64,000 nt of DNA. It comes from Prevotella sp. Lineage in GTDB: Bacteria; Bacteroidota; Bacteroidia; Bacteroidales; Bacteroidaceae. The position numbers were made by a program, and so were the translations under genes. This document shows, one piece after another, positions 33,959 through 42,841 of the stretch (position 1 is the stretch's first letter; the number at the start of each line of letters is the position of its first letter). The notes under the pieces are model-generated. The model was given only the letters and a program-made list of their open reading frames with translations. It was not told the origin of the DNA and made no database searches. The stretch is taken from NCBI GenBank assembly GCA_024682415.1, contig JAIKZG010000025.1, forward strand, positions 17,557 to 81,556, written 5' to 3'.

Positions 33959-35521
33959 ATGAGCAACGGATATTTACTATGGGTAGACGACGAAATAGAC
34001 TTACTCAAAGCCCACATCATTTTCTTGCAGAAGAAAGGCTATGAAGTGGTGACGGTGAGCAATGGCGCTGATGCTATCGACGAATGTCGCCGCCACACAT
34101 TCGACCTTGTGCTTCTCGACGAGATGATGCCCGGACTAAGCGGTCTGGAGACATTGCAGCAGATAAAGGAAGTAAGCCCAGCCACGCCCGTTGTAATGGT
34201 GACAAAGAGCGAGGAAGAAGACATCATGGATCAGGCTGTTGGCTCTAAAATAGCCGACTATCTAATAAAGCCGGTCAATCCTCATCAGATTCTATTGTCG
34301 CTGAAGAAGAATATCCATCGCAAGGAGCTTGTCACGGAAACTGTGCAGACAAGCTATCAGCAAAGTTTTCAGGACATTGCCATGCAGATTTCCGACTGCA
34401 AAACATTTGATGACTGGACTGCGCTCTATAAACGCCTTGTGCATTGGGAGCTTGAATTAAGCGCCACCGACAGCAGCATGACCGAAATGCTACAGATGCA
34501 GAAAGAGGAAGCCGACTCACAGTTCGCGAGATATGTGCGCGGTAATTACATGGAGTGGATATCAGCGTCAAAAGAAGAACGCCCCATGGTAATGAGCCAC
34601 GACGTTTTCAAAAAGAAACTGTTTCCAATGCTCGACGCTGGCGAGAAAGTATTCCTAATAGTAATAGACAATTTCCGTTACGACCAATGGCGCACCGTGG
34701 CAGGCGAGATAGGCGATATGTTTGACATTGACGAACAGCTTTATATGAGCATTCTTCCCACCGCCACGCAATATGCGCGCAACGCCATTTTCTCTGGTCT
34801 TCTGCCCAACGACATAGAAAAGATGTTCCCGGAACTATGGGTAGACGAAGACGAGGAAGAGGGCAAGAACCTTAACGAAGAACCGCTCATAGCCACCCAG
34901 ATAGAACGCTACCGCCGACACGACAAGTTTTCTTACACCAAGATAAACGACTCCGCGGCAGGCGACAAATTCATGGAGCATTTCAGCGACCTGGAGCACA
35001 ACAATCTGAATGTGCTTGTGGTGAATTTCATTGATATGCTTTCCCACGCGCGCACGGAATCGAAGATGATACGCGAACTTGCCAACAACGAGAACGCATA
35101 TCGCAGCATCACTCTCTCATGGTTTCGCCACTCCATGATGACGGAACTGTTTAGCCTTCTGTCGCGCAGCGATTACAAAGTAGTGATAACCACCGACCAT
35201 GGCAGCATACGCGTGCAGAAGCCGGTAAAGATTATAGGCGACAGAAACACCAACACCAATCTGCGCTATAAGCTCGGCAAGAATCTGAACTACAACTCAA
35301 AAGACGTGTTTGCCATAAAAGAGCCGCGCAAAGCGTTTCTGCCGTCGCCAAACATAAGCACAAGCTATGTATTCGCCACGGGCGACACATTCTTTGCTTA
35401 TCCCAACAACTACAACTACTATGTGTCTTACTATAAAGACACATTCCAGCATGGTGGCATTTCCATGGAAGAAATGCTAATACCAATAGTAACGCTCACC
35501 CCACGAAAAAGAAAACAATAA
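33959..35521 (+). CDS. porX: type IX secretion response regulator PorX (receiver + PglZ)
   Basis: 520 residues. An N-terminal receiver domain has acid pair Asp10/Asp11, acceptor Asp54 (LVLLDEMMPG) and Lys104 (LIKPVN). A helical linker joins it to a PglZ alkaline-phosphatase-fold domain with metal-binding motifs VIDNFRYDQW, NFIDMLSHART and TTDHGSIRVQ. This is the PorX architecture; PorX acts with PorY and sigma factor SigP in P. gingivalis to control type IX secretion genes, and its PglZ domain is a phosphodiesterase. It follows the PorW-like gene by 63 bp. No sensor kinase gene is adjacent. Confidence 0.93.
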   Translation: MSNGYLLWVDDEIDLLKAHIIFLQKKGYEVVTVSNGADAIDECRRHTFDLVLLDEMMPGLSGLETLQQIKEVSPATPVVMVTKSEEEDIMDQAVGSKIADYLIKPVNPHQILLSLKKNIHRKELVTETVQTSYQQSFQDIAMQISDCKTFDDWTALYKRLVHWELELSATDSSMTEMLQMQKEEADSQFARYVRGNYMEWISASKEERPMVMSHDVFKKKLFPMLDAGEKVFLIVIDNFRYDQWRTVAGEIGDMFDIDEQLYMSILPTATQYARNAIFSGLLPNDIEKMFPELWVDEDEEEGKNLNEEPLIATQIERYRRHDKFSYTKINDSAAGDKFMEHFSDLEHNNLNVLVVNFIDMLSHARTESKMIRELANNENAYRSITLSWFRHSMMTELFSLLSRSDYKVVITTDHGSIRVQKPVKIIGDRNTNTNLRYKLGKNLNYNSKDVFAIKEPRKAFLPSPNISTSYVFATGDTFFAYPNNYNYYVSYYKDTFQHGGISMEEMLIPIVTLTPRKRKQ

Positions 35522-35544
35522 TAAAACAATAAAAATATAAAGAT

Positions 35545-35955
35545 ATGGAAATCAAAATAGAATCACTTGAGAAAATCCGCGAGGCTGCACGCCAGTTTAT
35601 CGACAACATGGGCGACGCCAATGTGTTTGCGCTCTATGGCAAGATGGGCGCCGGCAAGACCACATTCATCAAAGCCATCTGTGAGGAACTCGGAGTGGAA
35701 GACACTGTTAACTCCCCTACCTTTGCCATAGTAAATGAATATACGGCAGGCAATGGCGACCCTGTTTATCATTTCGATTTCTATCGCATCAAGAAGCTTG
35801 AAGAAGTCTACGACATGGGTTATGAGGAATATTTCGACAGCGGCAACATCTGCCTTATAGAATGGCCGGAACTCATTGACGAGCTTTTACCCGACGACGT
35901 GGTAAAAATAAATATCACCATAAATGACGACGACACTCGCACCGTTTCATTCTAA
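35545..35955 (+). CDS. tsaE: tRNA threonylcarbamoyladenosine biosynthesis ATPase TsaE
   Basis: 136 residues. P-loop GKMGAGKTT (32-40), the family signature VNSPTFAIVNEY and HFDFYRI are all present; length is normal for TsaE. It hydrolyses ATP to recycle the TsaB/TsaD complex that makes the universal t6A37 tRNA modification. It starts 23 bp after porX. Confidence 0.95.
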   Translation: MEIKIESLEKIREAARQFIDNMGDANVFALYGKMGAGKTTFIKAICEELGVEDTVNSPTFAIVNEYTAGNGDPVYHFDFYRIKKLEEVYDMGYEEYFDSGNICLIEWPELIDELLPDDVVKINITINDDDTRTVSF

Positions 35956-35967
35956 CGCATCATTTAT

Positions 35968-36951
35968 ATGAAGAAGTCAGCATTGCTTTCCTTTGCGTTT
36001 CTGCTCCTTTCTGCCGTATATGCCAATGCTCAGAGCAGAGTGCGCTTTCACACCACGATGGGCGACATCACCGTAAAGCTATACGACGAAACGCCACGCC
36101 ATCGTGACAACTTCCTGAAGCTCGTAAAAGACAGCACATATAACGGTCTGCTTTTCCATCGCACAATCAGCAGATTTATGATTCAGGCCGGCGACCCTAA
36201 CTCGCGCAACGCAAAGCCAGGACAGCTTCTTGGCGACGGCGACTTGGGATATACCGTAGAAGCTGAGATACGCTATCCTCAACTATTCCATAAGCGTGGC
36301 GCGCTATGTGCCGCGCGTGAGGACGGCAACCCTAATTCTTCCGCCAGCCAGTTTTACATCGTAACAGGCGCGCAATACACCGAGAATATGCTCACCCGTG
36401 CTCAGCAGCGTATGGACGAATACACAGGCGGCAAATACAAAATGCCTTCTGAGGTTGCCGATGTATATCGCAAAGTGGGCGGTGCTGCCCATCTTGACGG
36501 CTCTTACACTGTGTTCGGCGAAGTAGTCATGGGCATGGATGTAGCCGACGAAATAAGTAATGTAGAGGTGGATGCCAACGCTCGTCCGCTGAAAGACATC
36601 CGCATTCTTAGCACAACCATTTACGACGGCAGCAATCTTCGCAATATGAATATCGATGAATTTGAATCTTACATAGCAAACAGTGATGTGCAGCTCGTAG
36701 ATGTGCGCACGGCAGAGGAATATGCCAATGCCCATCTCGTAGGCGCGATAAACATCGACATGAAGCAAGCCGATTTCATGCAGAAAGCCTCTACCCTACT
36801 GGATAAGAATCGCCCTGTAGCTGTATATTGTCGCAGCGGTAAGCGCAGCTCCATCTCAGCGGAATGGCTCACCGAAGCCGGCTATCGTGTCGCCAACATG
36901 CAAGGTGGCTTCCTCGCATGGAAAGAGGCTGGAAAGAAAACACAGTTGTAA
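35968..36951 (+). CDS. secreted cyclophilin-type peptidyl-prolyl isomerase fused to a rhodanese domain
   Basis: 327 residues; signal peptide ends near ANAQ. Cyclophilin domain (about 24-218): FHRTISRFMIQAGDP and SSASQFYIVTG carry the catalytic Arg, Phe, Met and Gln. A rhodanese domain follows (about 225-327; QLVDVRTAEEYANAHLVGA) with catalytic Cys288 in CRSGKRS and the downstream NMQGGFLAWK motif. Both active sites look intact. The protein would act in the periplasm, combining prolyl isomerisation with sulfur or redox chemistry on folding proteins. It starts 12 bp after tsaE and ends the operon. Confidence 0.9.
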   Translation: MKKSALLSFAFLLLSAVYANAQSRVRFHTTMGDITVKLYDETPRHRDNFLKLVKDSTYNGLLFHRTISRFMIQAGDPNSRNAKPGQLLGDGDLGYTVEAEIRYPQLFHKRGALCAAREDGNPNSSASQFYIVTGAQYTENMLTRAQQRMDEYTGGKYKMPSEVADVYRKVGGAAHLDGSYTVFGEVVMGMDVADEISNVEVDANARPLKDIRILSTTIYDGSNLRNMNIDEFESYIANSDVQLVDVRTAEEYANAHLVGAINIDMKQADFMQKASTLLDKNRPVAVYCRSGKRSSISAEWLTEAGYRVANMQGGFLAWKEAGKKTQL

Positions 36952-36956
36952 AAAAA

Positions 36957-36991
36957 ATGATGGGAAGCAACTTATCACTGCTTCCCATCAT
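36957..36991. terminator. bidirectional terminator
   Basis: ATGATGGGAAGCA (36957-36969) is perfectly complementary to TGCTTCCCATCAT (36979-36991), between convergent genes. It is A-rich on the left and TTATAT on the right. Confidence 0.85.
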
Positions 36992-37005
36992 TATATCTTA
37001 TAATA

Positions 37006-37509
37006 TTACTGTTTTACCCAAATCAAGTTATCCGTGTTATAGTGGCGACGCTTTGCCTCATTAAGAATCTTTGCCTTCACCTCGGCAGAAATCTGTGGCG
37101 TGCGAGAAAGAATCCAAAGATAGTCATCGCTGCCACTGCCTACAAGCGACCACTGATAGGCGCTATCAAGCAAAAGCACTCGATAATCACCATAGAAAGG
37201 CCCGAAGAATGACACACGGAGCAATGCCGGAGTATCAGTAAGTTTAGCCTTTCCTTTGGCGGTCTTAGGTTTTCCGTCTTTTATGCCTGAGTTCAACACA
37301 GCTATTGTGCCATCTTCCTGCATAGAATAATTCGCCCGAGTCTGCTCCATGCCACGCTCAAAACGATGGTCAAAGCGAGCTATCTCATACCAATCGCCTA
37401 AATAACGATTCAATTCAATACTCTCTATCGGAGTATTATCAACGGTTAAAGTTTCCGTGCAGCCTGCAAGCATCCCAAGCATAAACAAAATACAAATTCT
37501 AATCTTCAT
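37006..37509 (-). CDS. lipocalin-family lipoprotein (Blc-like)
   Basis: 167 residues; lipobox MLAGC. The bacterial lipocalin signature YLGDWYEIARFDHRFERGM follows, then a single barrel of eight strands and the conserved YRVLLLDSAYQWSLVGSGSDDYLWILSRTP segment. It is an outer-membrane lipoprotein binding fatty acids or lysophospholipids, often linked to envelope stress. A TATATTTG box on the minus strand (37545-37538) is a plausible promoter. Confidence 0.92.
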   Translation of the reverse strand: MKIRICILFMLGMLAGCTETLTVDNTPIESIELNRYLGDWYEIARFDHRFERGMEQTRANYSMQEDGTIAVLNSGIKDGKPKTAKGKAKLTDTPALLRVSFFGPFYGDYRVLLLDSAYQWSLVGSGSDDYLWILSRTPQISAEVKAKILNEAKRRHYNTDNLIWVKQ

Positions 37510-37597
37510 AAATAACGATTGTTTAAATTACTAATCGCAAATATAATAAAAAAAAGAATATGTAAGTATACCTTCCACCACTAAAAGCCTACGTTTT

Positions 37598-38290
37598 TTA
37601 TATAAACAGCGAGAAGAGTGAGGCAACGAAAACGGTAATGATACCACACACCACGATGGAGAGTCCGCTCATAGCGCCTTCCACTGCTCCCATCTCCATT
37701 GCTTTTGCCGTGCCTATGGCATGTGACGCGCTGCCTATAGCGATACCTTTGGCAATAGGCTCTTCTATTCCGAATTTGCGCAGCACTTTCTCGGCAAAGA
37801 TATTGCCAAGAATACCTGTGAGCACAATAACGACGACTGTAACGGAAACATATCCGCCCAACTCCTCAGAAACGCCCATACCGATAGCGGTGGTGATAGA
37901 CTTTGGAAGAAAGGTTACATAAGAGGCGTGGTCGAAACGGAACAGCAACGACAGCAGCAATATTGTCAAAGCCGAGGAGAATACTCCCGAAACGATGCCA
38001 GCCACGACGGCGCGATAGTTTTTCTTGAGCAATTCCACCTGCTGATACAATGGCACTGCTAAGCATATAGTAGCAGGAGTAAGCATATAGCTCACGATGT
38101 TTGCCCCTGCGCTATATGAAGCATAACTTATGCCGCTTATCATCAGGAAGGCTATCACGAGCACAATAGAAACGAGCAGCGGATTGAGCAGAGTCCAACC
38201 CGTTTTCTTGTTAAGCCATATTCCTATGGCATAGCTGCCGAGAGTCACCAACACGCCAAGATAGACGGCGCTTTGCAGAAATTCTGTCAT
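37598..38290 (-). CDS. LrgB/CidB-family membrane protein
   Basis: 230 residues with about seven membrane helices. Family signatures: LPKSITTAIGMGVSEELGG and GIAIGSASHAIGTAKAMEMG. It pairs with the LrgA-like protein, whose gene overlaps its start by 4 bp. The pair forms a holin/antiholin-like or metabolite-transport system; in other bacteria LrgAB/CidAB are linked to pyruvate or glycolate movement and autolysis control. No LytSR-type regulator is adjacent. Confidence 0.92.
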   Translation of the reverse strand: MTEFLQSAVYLGVLVTLGSYAIGIWLNKKTGWTLLNPLLVSIVLVIAFLMISGISYASYSAGANIVSYMLTPATICLAVPLYQQVELLKKNYRAVVAGIVSGVFSSALTILLLSLLFRFDHASYVTFLPKSITTAIGMGVSEELGGYVSVTVVVIVLTGILGNIFAEKVLRKFGIEEPIAKGIAIGSASHAIGTAKAMEMGAVEGAMSGLSIVVCGIITVFVASLFSLFI

Positions 38291-38652
38291 GCTGTTTCCT
38301 CCTTTCTTTTCTTACCGCGAATGACACTCTGTGTCACTCTGCCCGCCACTACCATCACCACGACTGTGGAAACAAACGTGATAAAGGCATATTGAAAAAT
38401 ATTATCTTTAATAACGCCCCACGAATCTACAAGTCCTGCGGCTGCCGGCACAAACATCACTGGCATGACGGCTATTAGAAACAGCGACACTTCCCTGATG
38501 TCCTTCACCTTCAGCCATTTCATTTCCAAGGCGGTGAACAGCAGAATAATGCCATAAATGCTTGCCGGTATAGGCAACGGAATGACGGCATGAAGCACCT
38601 CGCCAAGAAAAGCGAATAGTATGATTATAAGAAACTGAATTACATATTTCAT
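38287..38652 (-). CDS. LrgA/CidA-family membrane protein
   Basis: 121 residues, four membrane helices (LGEVLHAVIPLPIPASIYGIILLF; SLFLIAVMPVMFVPAAAGLVDSW). Small holin-like partner of the LrgB protein; the overlap of 4 bp suggests coupled translation. The C-terminus is basic and cytoplasmic. Confidence 0.9.
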   Translation of the reverse strand: MKYVIQFLIIILFAFLGEVLHAVIPLPIPASIYGIILLFTALEMKWLKVKDIREVSLFLIAVMPVMFVPAAAGLVDSWGVIKDNIFQYAFITFVSTVVVMVVAGRVTQSVIRGKKRKEETA

Positions 38653-38714
38653 GAAATGAGCGGTAATATAATATTCTGTTATTTTTGTTTTCTATAACTA
38701 TATACGAGGGAAAT

Positions 38715-39308
38715 TTAAGCAAATGTGTGTCGCTTATCTTCCACCTTATCTATATATTGCTCTATCAGCTGTGCCGTATTTTCAGCAGAAAGGCGACAGC
38801 TATCTATGCACAAATCATAATCATCTGAATTGCCCCAAGTAAGCCCCGTGTGAAATTTGTGATAAGTCTTACGGCGGTCGTCCACCTCTGTGACAAATTC
38901 CTTTGCGTCTTGATATTTCATCCCCTGCTCTTCCTCCACATTCCTTATTCTCACGTGGATATCTCCTTTCAGAAACACGGAAACGAGATCTTGCCTGTTG
39001 CGGAATATGTAATTGCCACATCGCCCTATGATGATGCAGTTTTCATTACCTATCATGTCGGTCAGCATCTCTATCTGCTTACTGTGTTTCGCTGCCTTTG
39101 GTGACTGAAAATCTGATGATATGGCGAATATCAAATCATCAACAGGACGCTCCTCAAAGAAATCGTCCATCTCGCCGAGTATGCCACGTTCGCGAGCCAT
39201 CTTTTTCAGCTGCTCACGAGTATAAAACGGCACATTATAGTGGGCAGCCAACGCCTCTCCCACTCGTAGCGCGCCACATCCGCACTGTCTGGCTATTGTG
39301 ATTATCAT
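38715..39308 (-). CDS. cytidylate kinase-like protein
   Basis: 197 residues. It resembles the cytidylate-kinase-like family: MIITIARQCGCGALRVGEALA at the start, IIIGRCGNYIF in the middle and YHKFHTGLTWGNSDDYDLCIDS near the end. The nucleotide-binding loop here is RQCGCGALRVG, where the family usually has a glycine/serine-rich GSGG loop, so it is an atypical version. True Cmk proteins are longer and have a canonical P-loop. Function in the cell is not known. Confidence 0.85.
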   Translation of the reverse strand: MIITIARQCGCGALRVGEALAAHYNVPFYTREQLKKMARERGILGEMDDFFEERPVDDLIFAISSDFQSPKAAKHSKQIEMLTDMIGNENCIIIGRCGNYIFRNRQDLVSVFLKGDIHVRIRNVEEEQGMKYQDAKEFVTEVDDRRKTYHKFHTGLTWGNSDDYDLCIDSCRLSAENTAQLIEQYIDKVEDKRHTFA

Positions 39309-39355
39309 AATTTTATTTACTTTATTATTTTAATATTCTTATCCGCGCTGATAGT

Positions 39356-40165
39356 TTATCTATTCAAAACAAACTTCTCAACGGCTACTCCCACTCCGTC
39401 TTCCTCATTCGACAACGTAACATAATTTGCCGCCTGCTTTACAATATCATCGGCATTATCCATAGCCACTCCCATTCCGGCAAACTCTATCATGGAAAGG
39501 TCGTTATGTCCGTCTCCGCAAGCCATTACCTCGTCCTTAGTTATGCCCCACTTTTCAATAAGACGTGCCAACGACTGCGCCTTATCAATATGCAATGGCA
39601 CACATTCCAGGAAGAACGGAGCCGAAGTGTAGACGCTGATGCGCCCTTTCGTTGCGGCAGCTACTTTCTGCTCCACTTCGGGCATTTTTTCAGGCGTGCC
39701 CACTATCAGACATTTGTTTAAAGGATATTCCACCTGTCGCAGAAAATCATCAAGCTCCACTACCGGCATACGGTTTATCCTTGCTTCCTCCTTCACATAT
39801 TCACTACTTGCATCGGTGGTTACAATCTCATTGCCACGATAGGTCACGATAGCCATGTCCGCGTCTTCGGCAAGCTGCCATAGCAGTGGCACTATTTCGT
39901 CGTCCAACTTCTGCTCAAAAAGAGTCTGCTTTGTAGCCCAATCGGTTATCTTGCCACCATTAAACGCCATGATAGCTCCGCCATATTTGTCTATCTCAAG
40001 CTGTTTTGCCAACGGCACTATGCCGTAAGTAGGTCTGCCCGAAGCCAACACTATTCTCACTCCCTGTCTTTGCGCCGTCATCAGAGCGTCGAAAGTGCGC
40101 GGAGTGATTATCTTATCATGATTTGTAAGCGTGCCGTCAAGGTCGAGCGCTATAAGTTTATACAT
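39356..40165 (-). CDS. Cof-type HAD-IIB phosphatase
   Basis: 269 residues. HAD motif I is IALDLDGTLTN (Asp nucleophile), motif II VLASGRPTYG and motif IV GDGHNDLSMIEFAGMGVAMDNA, with a type IIB cap between. These cytoplasmic enzymes dephosphorylate sugar phosphates or flavin/pyridoxal phosphates. A promoter lies upstream on the minus strand. Confidence 0.94.
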   Translation of the reverse strand: MYKLIALDLDGTLTNHDKIITPRTFDALMTAQRQGVRIVLASGRPTYGIVPLAKQLEIDKYGGAIMAFNGGKITDWATKQTLFEQKLDDEIVPLLWQLAEDADMAIVTYRGNEIVTTDASSEYVKEEARINRMPVVELDDFLRQVEYPLNKCLIVGTPEKMPEVEQKVAAATKGRISVYTSAPFFLECVPLHIDKAQSLARLIEKWGITKDEVMACGDGHNDLSMIEFAGMGVAMDNADDIVKQAANYVTLSNEEDGVGVAVEKFVLNR

Positions 40166-40206
40166 AATGAGGAAGTTTTCTGTTTATTGAAAAAATAAAT
40201 ATGGTG

Positions 40207-40237
40207 CAAAGTTACAGTTTTTTCCTTTTCCTACAAA
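40207..40237 (-). promoter_or_regulatory. promoter of the HAD phosphatase gene
   Basis: Minus strand: TTTG (40237-40234), 19 nt, then TAACTTTG (40214-40207), 41 bp before the start codon. Confidence 0.65.
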
Positions 40238-40406
40238 AAAGCCACGCATGGCAACCTCCTAAAATACGTGCCACGAAACTAACAAGAAAATAGCACGACA
40301 CACATCATTCTGAAACAATGAAGCGTGCCATGCCTGTATAAAAACGGATAGATAAAATCTCAAAAAAATTATGCTGTCGCAGTGAAAATCACCCAACTAT
40401 AAGCCA

Positions 40407-40607
40407 TTATCTCTTGAACGGCTCTTCCGGAATAACAATCCAGAGAATGATATAAGCCAAGATACCAGAGAAGCAAGTGAACAATGTCAATAGCACATAA
40501 GCCAGACGAATTACGGTAGGGTCAAGGTCGAAATATCTTGCCACACCGCTGCACACGCCACCAAGCATAAAAGGTCTTGTTCTGTAGAGTTTCTTCATTT
40601 CTTCCAT
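40407..40607 (-). CDS. PspC-domain small membrane protein
   Basis: 66 residues: KLYRTRPFMLGGVCSGVARYFDLDPTVIRL followed by one or two membrane helices. This matches the PspC family (stress-related envelope proteins). It is a stand-alone PspC without a sensor or PspA partner nearby. Confidence 0.9.
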   Translation of the reverse strand: MEEMKKLYRTRPFMLGGVCSGVARYFDLDPTVIRLAYVLLTLFTCFSGILAYIILWIVIPEEPFKR

Positions 40608-40842
40608 AATTATAATCTTTTATTGTTTTCTGACTATTAGACGAACCATAACGCCGAAAAGTTGCAACGACATAAAAAATTGCGCGCAACAAACAGCTGC
40701 AAGGTATGTATTGCTACGCACAGACATTATCCCCAAATATAAACACTATTTTTTAATCCGCAAACAAAAAAGAAGAAAATTATAAAAACGATTTCTTGCA
40801 AAATTGTGAGCGAAATCTAAATTATTTTTTTATTTAAATCGC

Positions 40843-40872
40843 TTGCAGATTAGAAAATAAGGTTTATATTTG
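40843..40872 (+). promoter_or_regulatory. promoter of the fimbrillin-like gene
   Basis: TTG (40843-40845), 19 nt, then TATATTTG (40865-40872). The sequence just before it (about 40785-40830) resembles a degenerate unit of the 40-bp array. Confidence 0.7.
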
Positions 40873-41199
40873 CAAGTAGAATGTGCGTAGCACCTTATGT
40901 TTTGGTGTTGCGTGCCTTATTGGTTGAAAATAGCATTAGCTATTATCTTGTTCGTTGGACACGAATCCGGAAAATTCAAATTACGACAGAACAATAGATA
41001 ATTGGTTAATGTCTACGTATAGCGTAGGCATTGTTTCTGTATCTATAGTCGTAGGGTCATTTCCGGAACCTGTGTCTGAGATAAATACAGATAATAATGC
41101 CTACGCATCGTTATGGTATTTATCGTGAACAAATAATACTATGCCTTTCTTCACCAACTTTATTTTGAAATAAATTATCAAAACTCAAGGAGGATGAAT
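40873..41199 (+). promoter_or_regulatory. long structured leader with two tiny reading frames
   Basis: About 320 nt separate the promoter from the start codon. A hairpin with GU pairs forms between GCGTAGCACC and GGTGTTGCGT (about 40884-40912). Two short frames follow one another: 40881-40997 (38 codons, starting MCVAPYVLVLRALLV) and 41010-41129 (39 codons, starting MSTYSVGIVSVS). Neither has a clear ribosome site. The strong site AAGGAGG (41187-41193) belongs to the main gene. It could be a regulatory leader or a small RNA overlapping the mRNA. Confidence 0.4.
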
Positions 41200-42630
41200 A
41201 TGAAAACGAAACAATTTTATTTTGGAATGTTCATAGCATTGGTTGTTATGGCATTTACTGCTTGTTCTTCTTCGGATGATTTATCTGAGAAAGGACAAGT
41301 CAAAGAATTAAAGCTTTATGCTGGTATATCAGCTCTTAAAAGTCCGTATAATATGGAGGAGTGGGGCACGAGTATAAACATAGGTGATATAGATGCAGAT
41401 TTGGCAAAGGAGTCAAGATTCAGATTAACAGATTGGGAGATGACTCGTACACCTGCTGATAATAACGATTGGGTAGGAATGAGCAATAGAAGCATTGCTA
41501 TTCAGGCAGGAGGTTCTGTTTATGAGTACACTATTGATGCCAGCGGTTTGCTTTCAGCGACATCGCCTTATTATTTCACGACGCTAAACAGCGTGAATAT
41601 TACTTCATGGTATCCTTATTCCGAGAATGCCAATTCTTTTTCGGTACAGGCAGATCAATCTTCTTACGCCAATTATGAGGCAAGCGATTATCTTTATGGT
41701 ACTTCGTCTGCAGGTTACAGCACGACAGACAACTCAATATCTTATGTCCATAAGACAGCAAAGATAAAGTTTAATGTAACTGTTACTCATAGTGAGCGAT
41801 TAAGTAACAAGAATATTACGGGAGTGACACTTTCAAATGTTCAGCGTTCTGCATCTGTTTCGAGTGGTAATTTGGCAGCAAATGGTTCTGTAGGAACTGT
41901 TAATATGTATAATAACGTAGCTACTTCAGTAAGTGGCACTACGAGTACAGCAGCTTTTGAGGCTTGCATTATTCCTCAGACATCATCAATTGGTTATACC
42001 ATAAGTTTTGGTGGAAAGACATATAGCGGAACAATTACGAGTCGACAATATAATGCAGGCTACATTTACACGATAGACGTTAAGCTAATGGCGATAAATG
42101 TTACTATCAATAATCATGCAGGCGTAGATTTGGGTCTGCCATCTGGCAAGATATGGGCAACAATGAATATTGGAGCTACAGCGGATACACAATATGGTAA
42201 TCTTTATGCTTGGGGTTCTATCGCTGTTGGGGGGGCAGCTTATGATGGAACAGTAATATCTCCTACAAGTGATTATGATACTGCTCGTAAAAACTGGGGT
42301 GGAACATGGCGAATGCCGACAGATACAGAATATCAGGAGTTGATAGATAATTGTACTTGGACTTGGAGCACATATAGTGGTATGAATGGTTATTGGGTGT
42401 CAAGTAATGTTGCAGGAAATACTGCTAGAATATTCTTTCCTGCTGATGGATGTCAAGATAGAAATCGTAGAGGAAGTCAAGGATATTATTGGACGGCTTC
42501 TTGTCGTAATGCATCACCCTACCAGCCTTGGCATTTGTGGTTTGATGTTGGTAAAGTTTGGGTAGGAGATGATGACGAACAAATAGACGAAAGGACATTT
42601 ACGTGTAGTGTTCGTGCTATATCAAATTAA
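41200..42630 (+). CDS. fimbrillin-like lipoprotein with C-terminal FISUMP domain
   Basis: 476 residues from the ATG at 41200, six bases after an AAGGAGG ribosome site (a second ATG at 41194 abuts it). Lipoprotein signal with lipobox AFTAC, then a fimbrillin/Mfa-like domain (about 30-290; TPADNNDWVGMSNRSIA, INITSWYPYSENANSF-like strands, GYIYTIDVKL). A FISUMP-type domain follows (about 303-476; VDLGLPSGKIWATMNIGA, WRMPTDTEYQELI, YYWTAS). It is probably a surface adhesin or fimbrial tip protein. Codon use is markedly AT-richer (AAT, GGT, TAT, GTT) than in flanking genes, and a 7-G run occurs near 42228-42235. Confidence 0.8.
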   Translation: MKTKQFYFGMFIALVVMAFTACSSSDDLSEKGQVKELKLYAGISALKSPYNMEEWGTSINIGDIDADLAKESRFRLTDWEMTRTPADNNDWVGMSNRSIAIQAGGSVYEYTIDASGLLSATSPYYFTTLNSVNITSWYPYSENANSFSVQADQSSYANYEASDYLYGTSSAGYSTTDNSISYVHKTAKIKFNVTVTHSERLSNKNITGVTLSNVQRSASVSSGNLAANGSVGTVNMYNNVATSVSGTTSTAAFEACIIPQTSSIGYTISFGGKTYSGTITSRQYNAGYIYTIDVKLMAINVTINNHAGVDLGLPSGKIWATMNIGATADTQYGNLYAWGSIAVGGAAYDGTVISPTSDYDTARKNWGGTWRMPTDTEYQELIDNCTWTWSTYSGMNGYWVSSNVAGNTARIFFPADGCQDRNRRGSQGYYWTASCRNASPYQPWHLWFDVGKVWVGDDDEQIDERTFTCSVRAISN

Positions 42631-42746
42631 GAAAACGAATGCTGCCCTTGCACATTTAAAAACCTCTCCCCCCCGTTTCGGGGAAGTCGGAAAAGGACTT
42701 TGATATAAGATATTTTTCATAGCTTCATAAAGCTAAGTTTATAGCC

Positions 42747-42788
42747 GGCGGTGCGCAGCTCGTGAGAGCCAAAGCACCGCCTTTTTTT
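42747..42788 (+). terminator. intrinsic terminator after the fimbrillin-like gene
   Basis: GGCGGTGC (42747-42754) pairs with GCACCGCC (42774-42781), followed by seven T residues. Confidence 0.9.
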
Positions 42789-42841
42789 ATCAGTATAGTT
42801 GTATTAAGAAATCTTGTTTCTTGATACATATAATCAATGTA

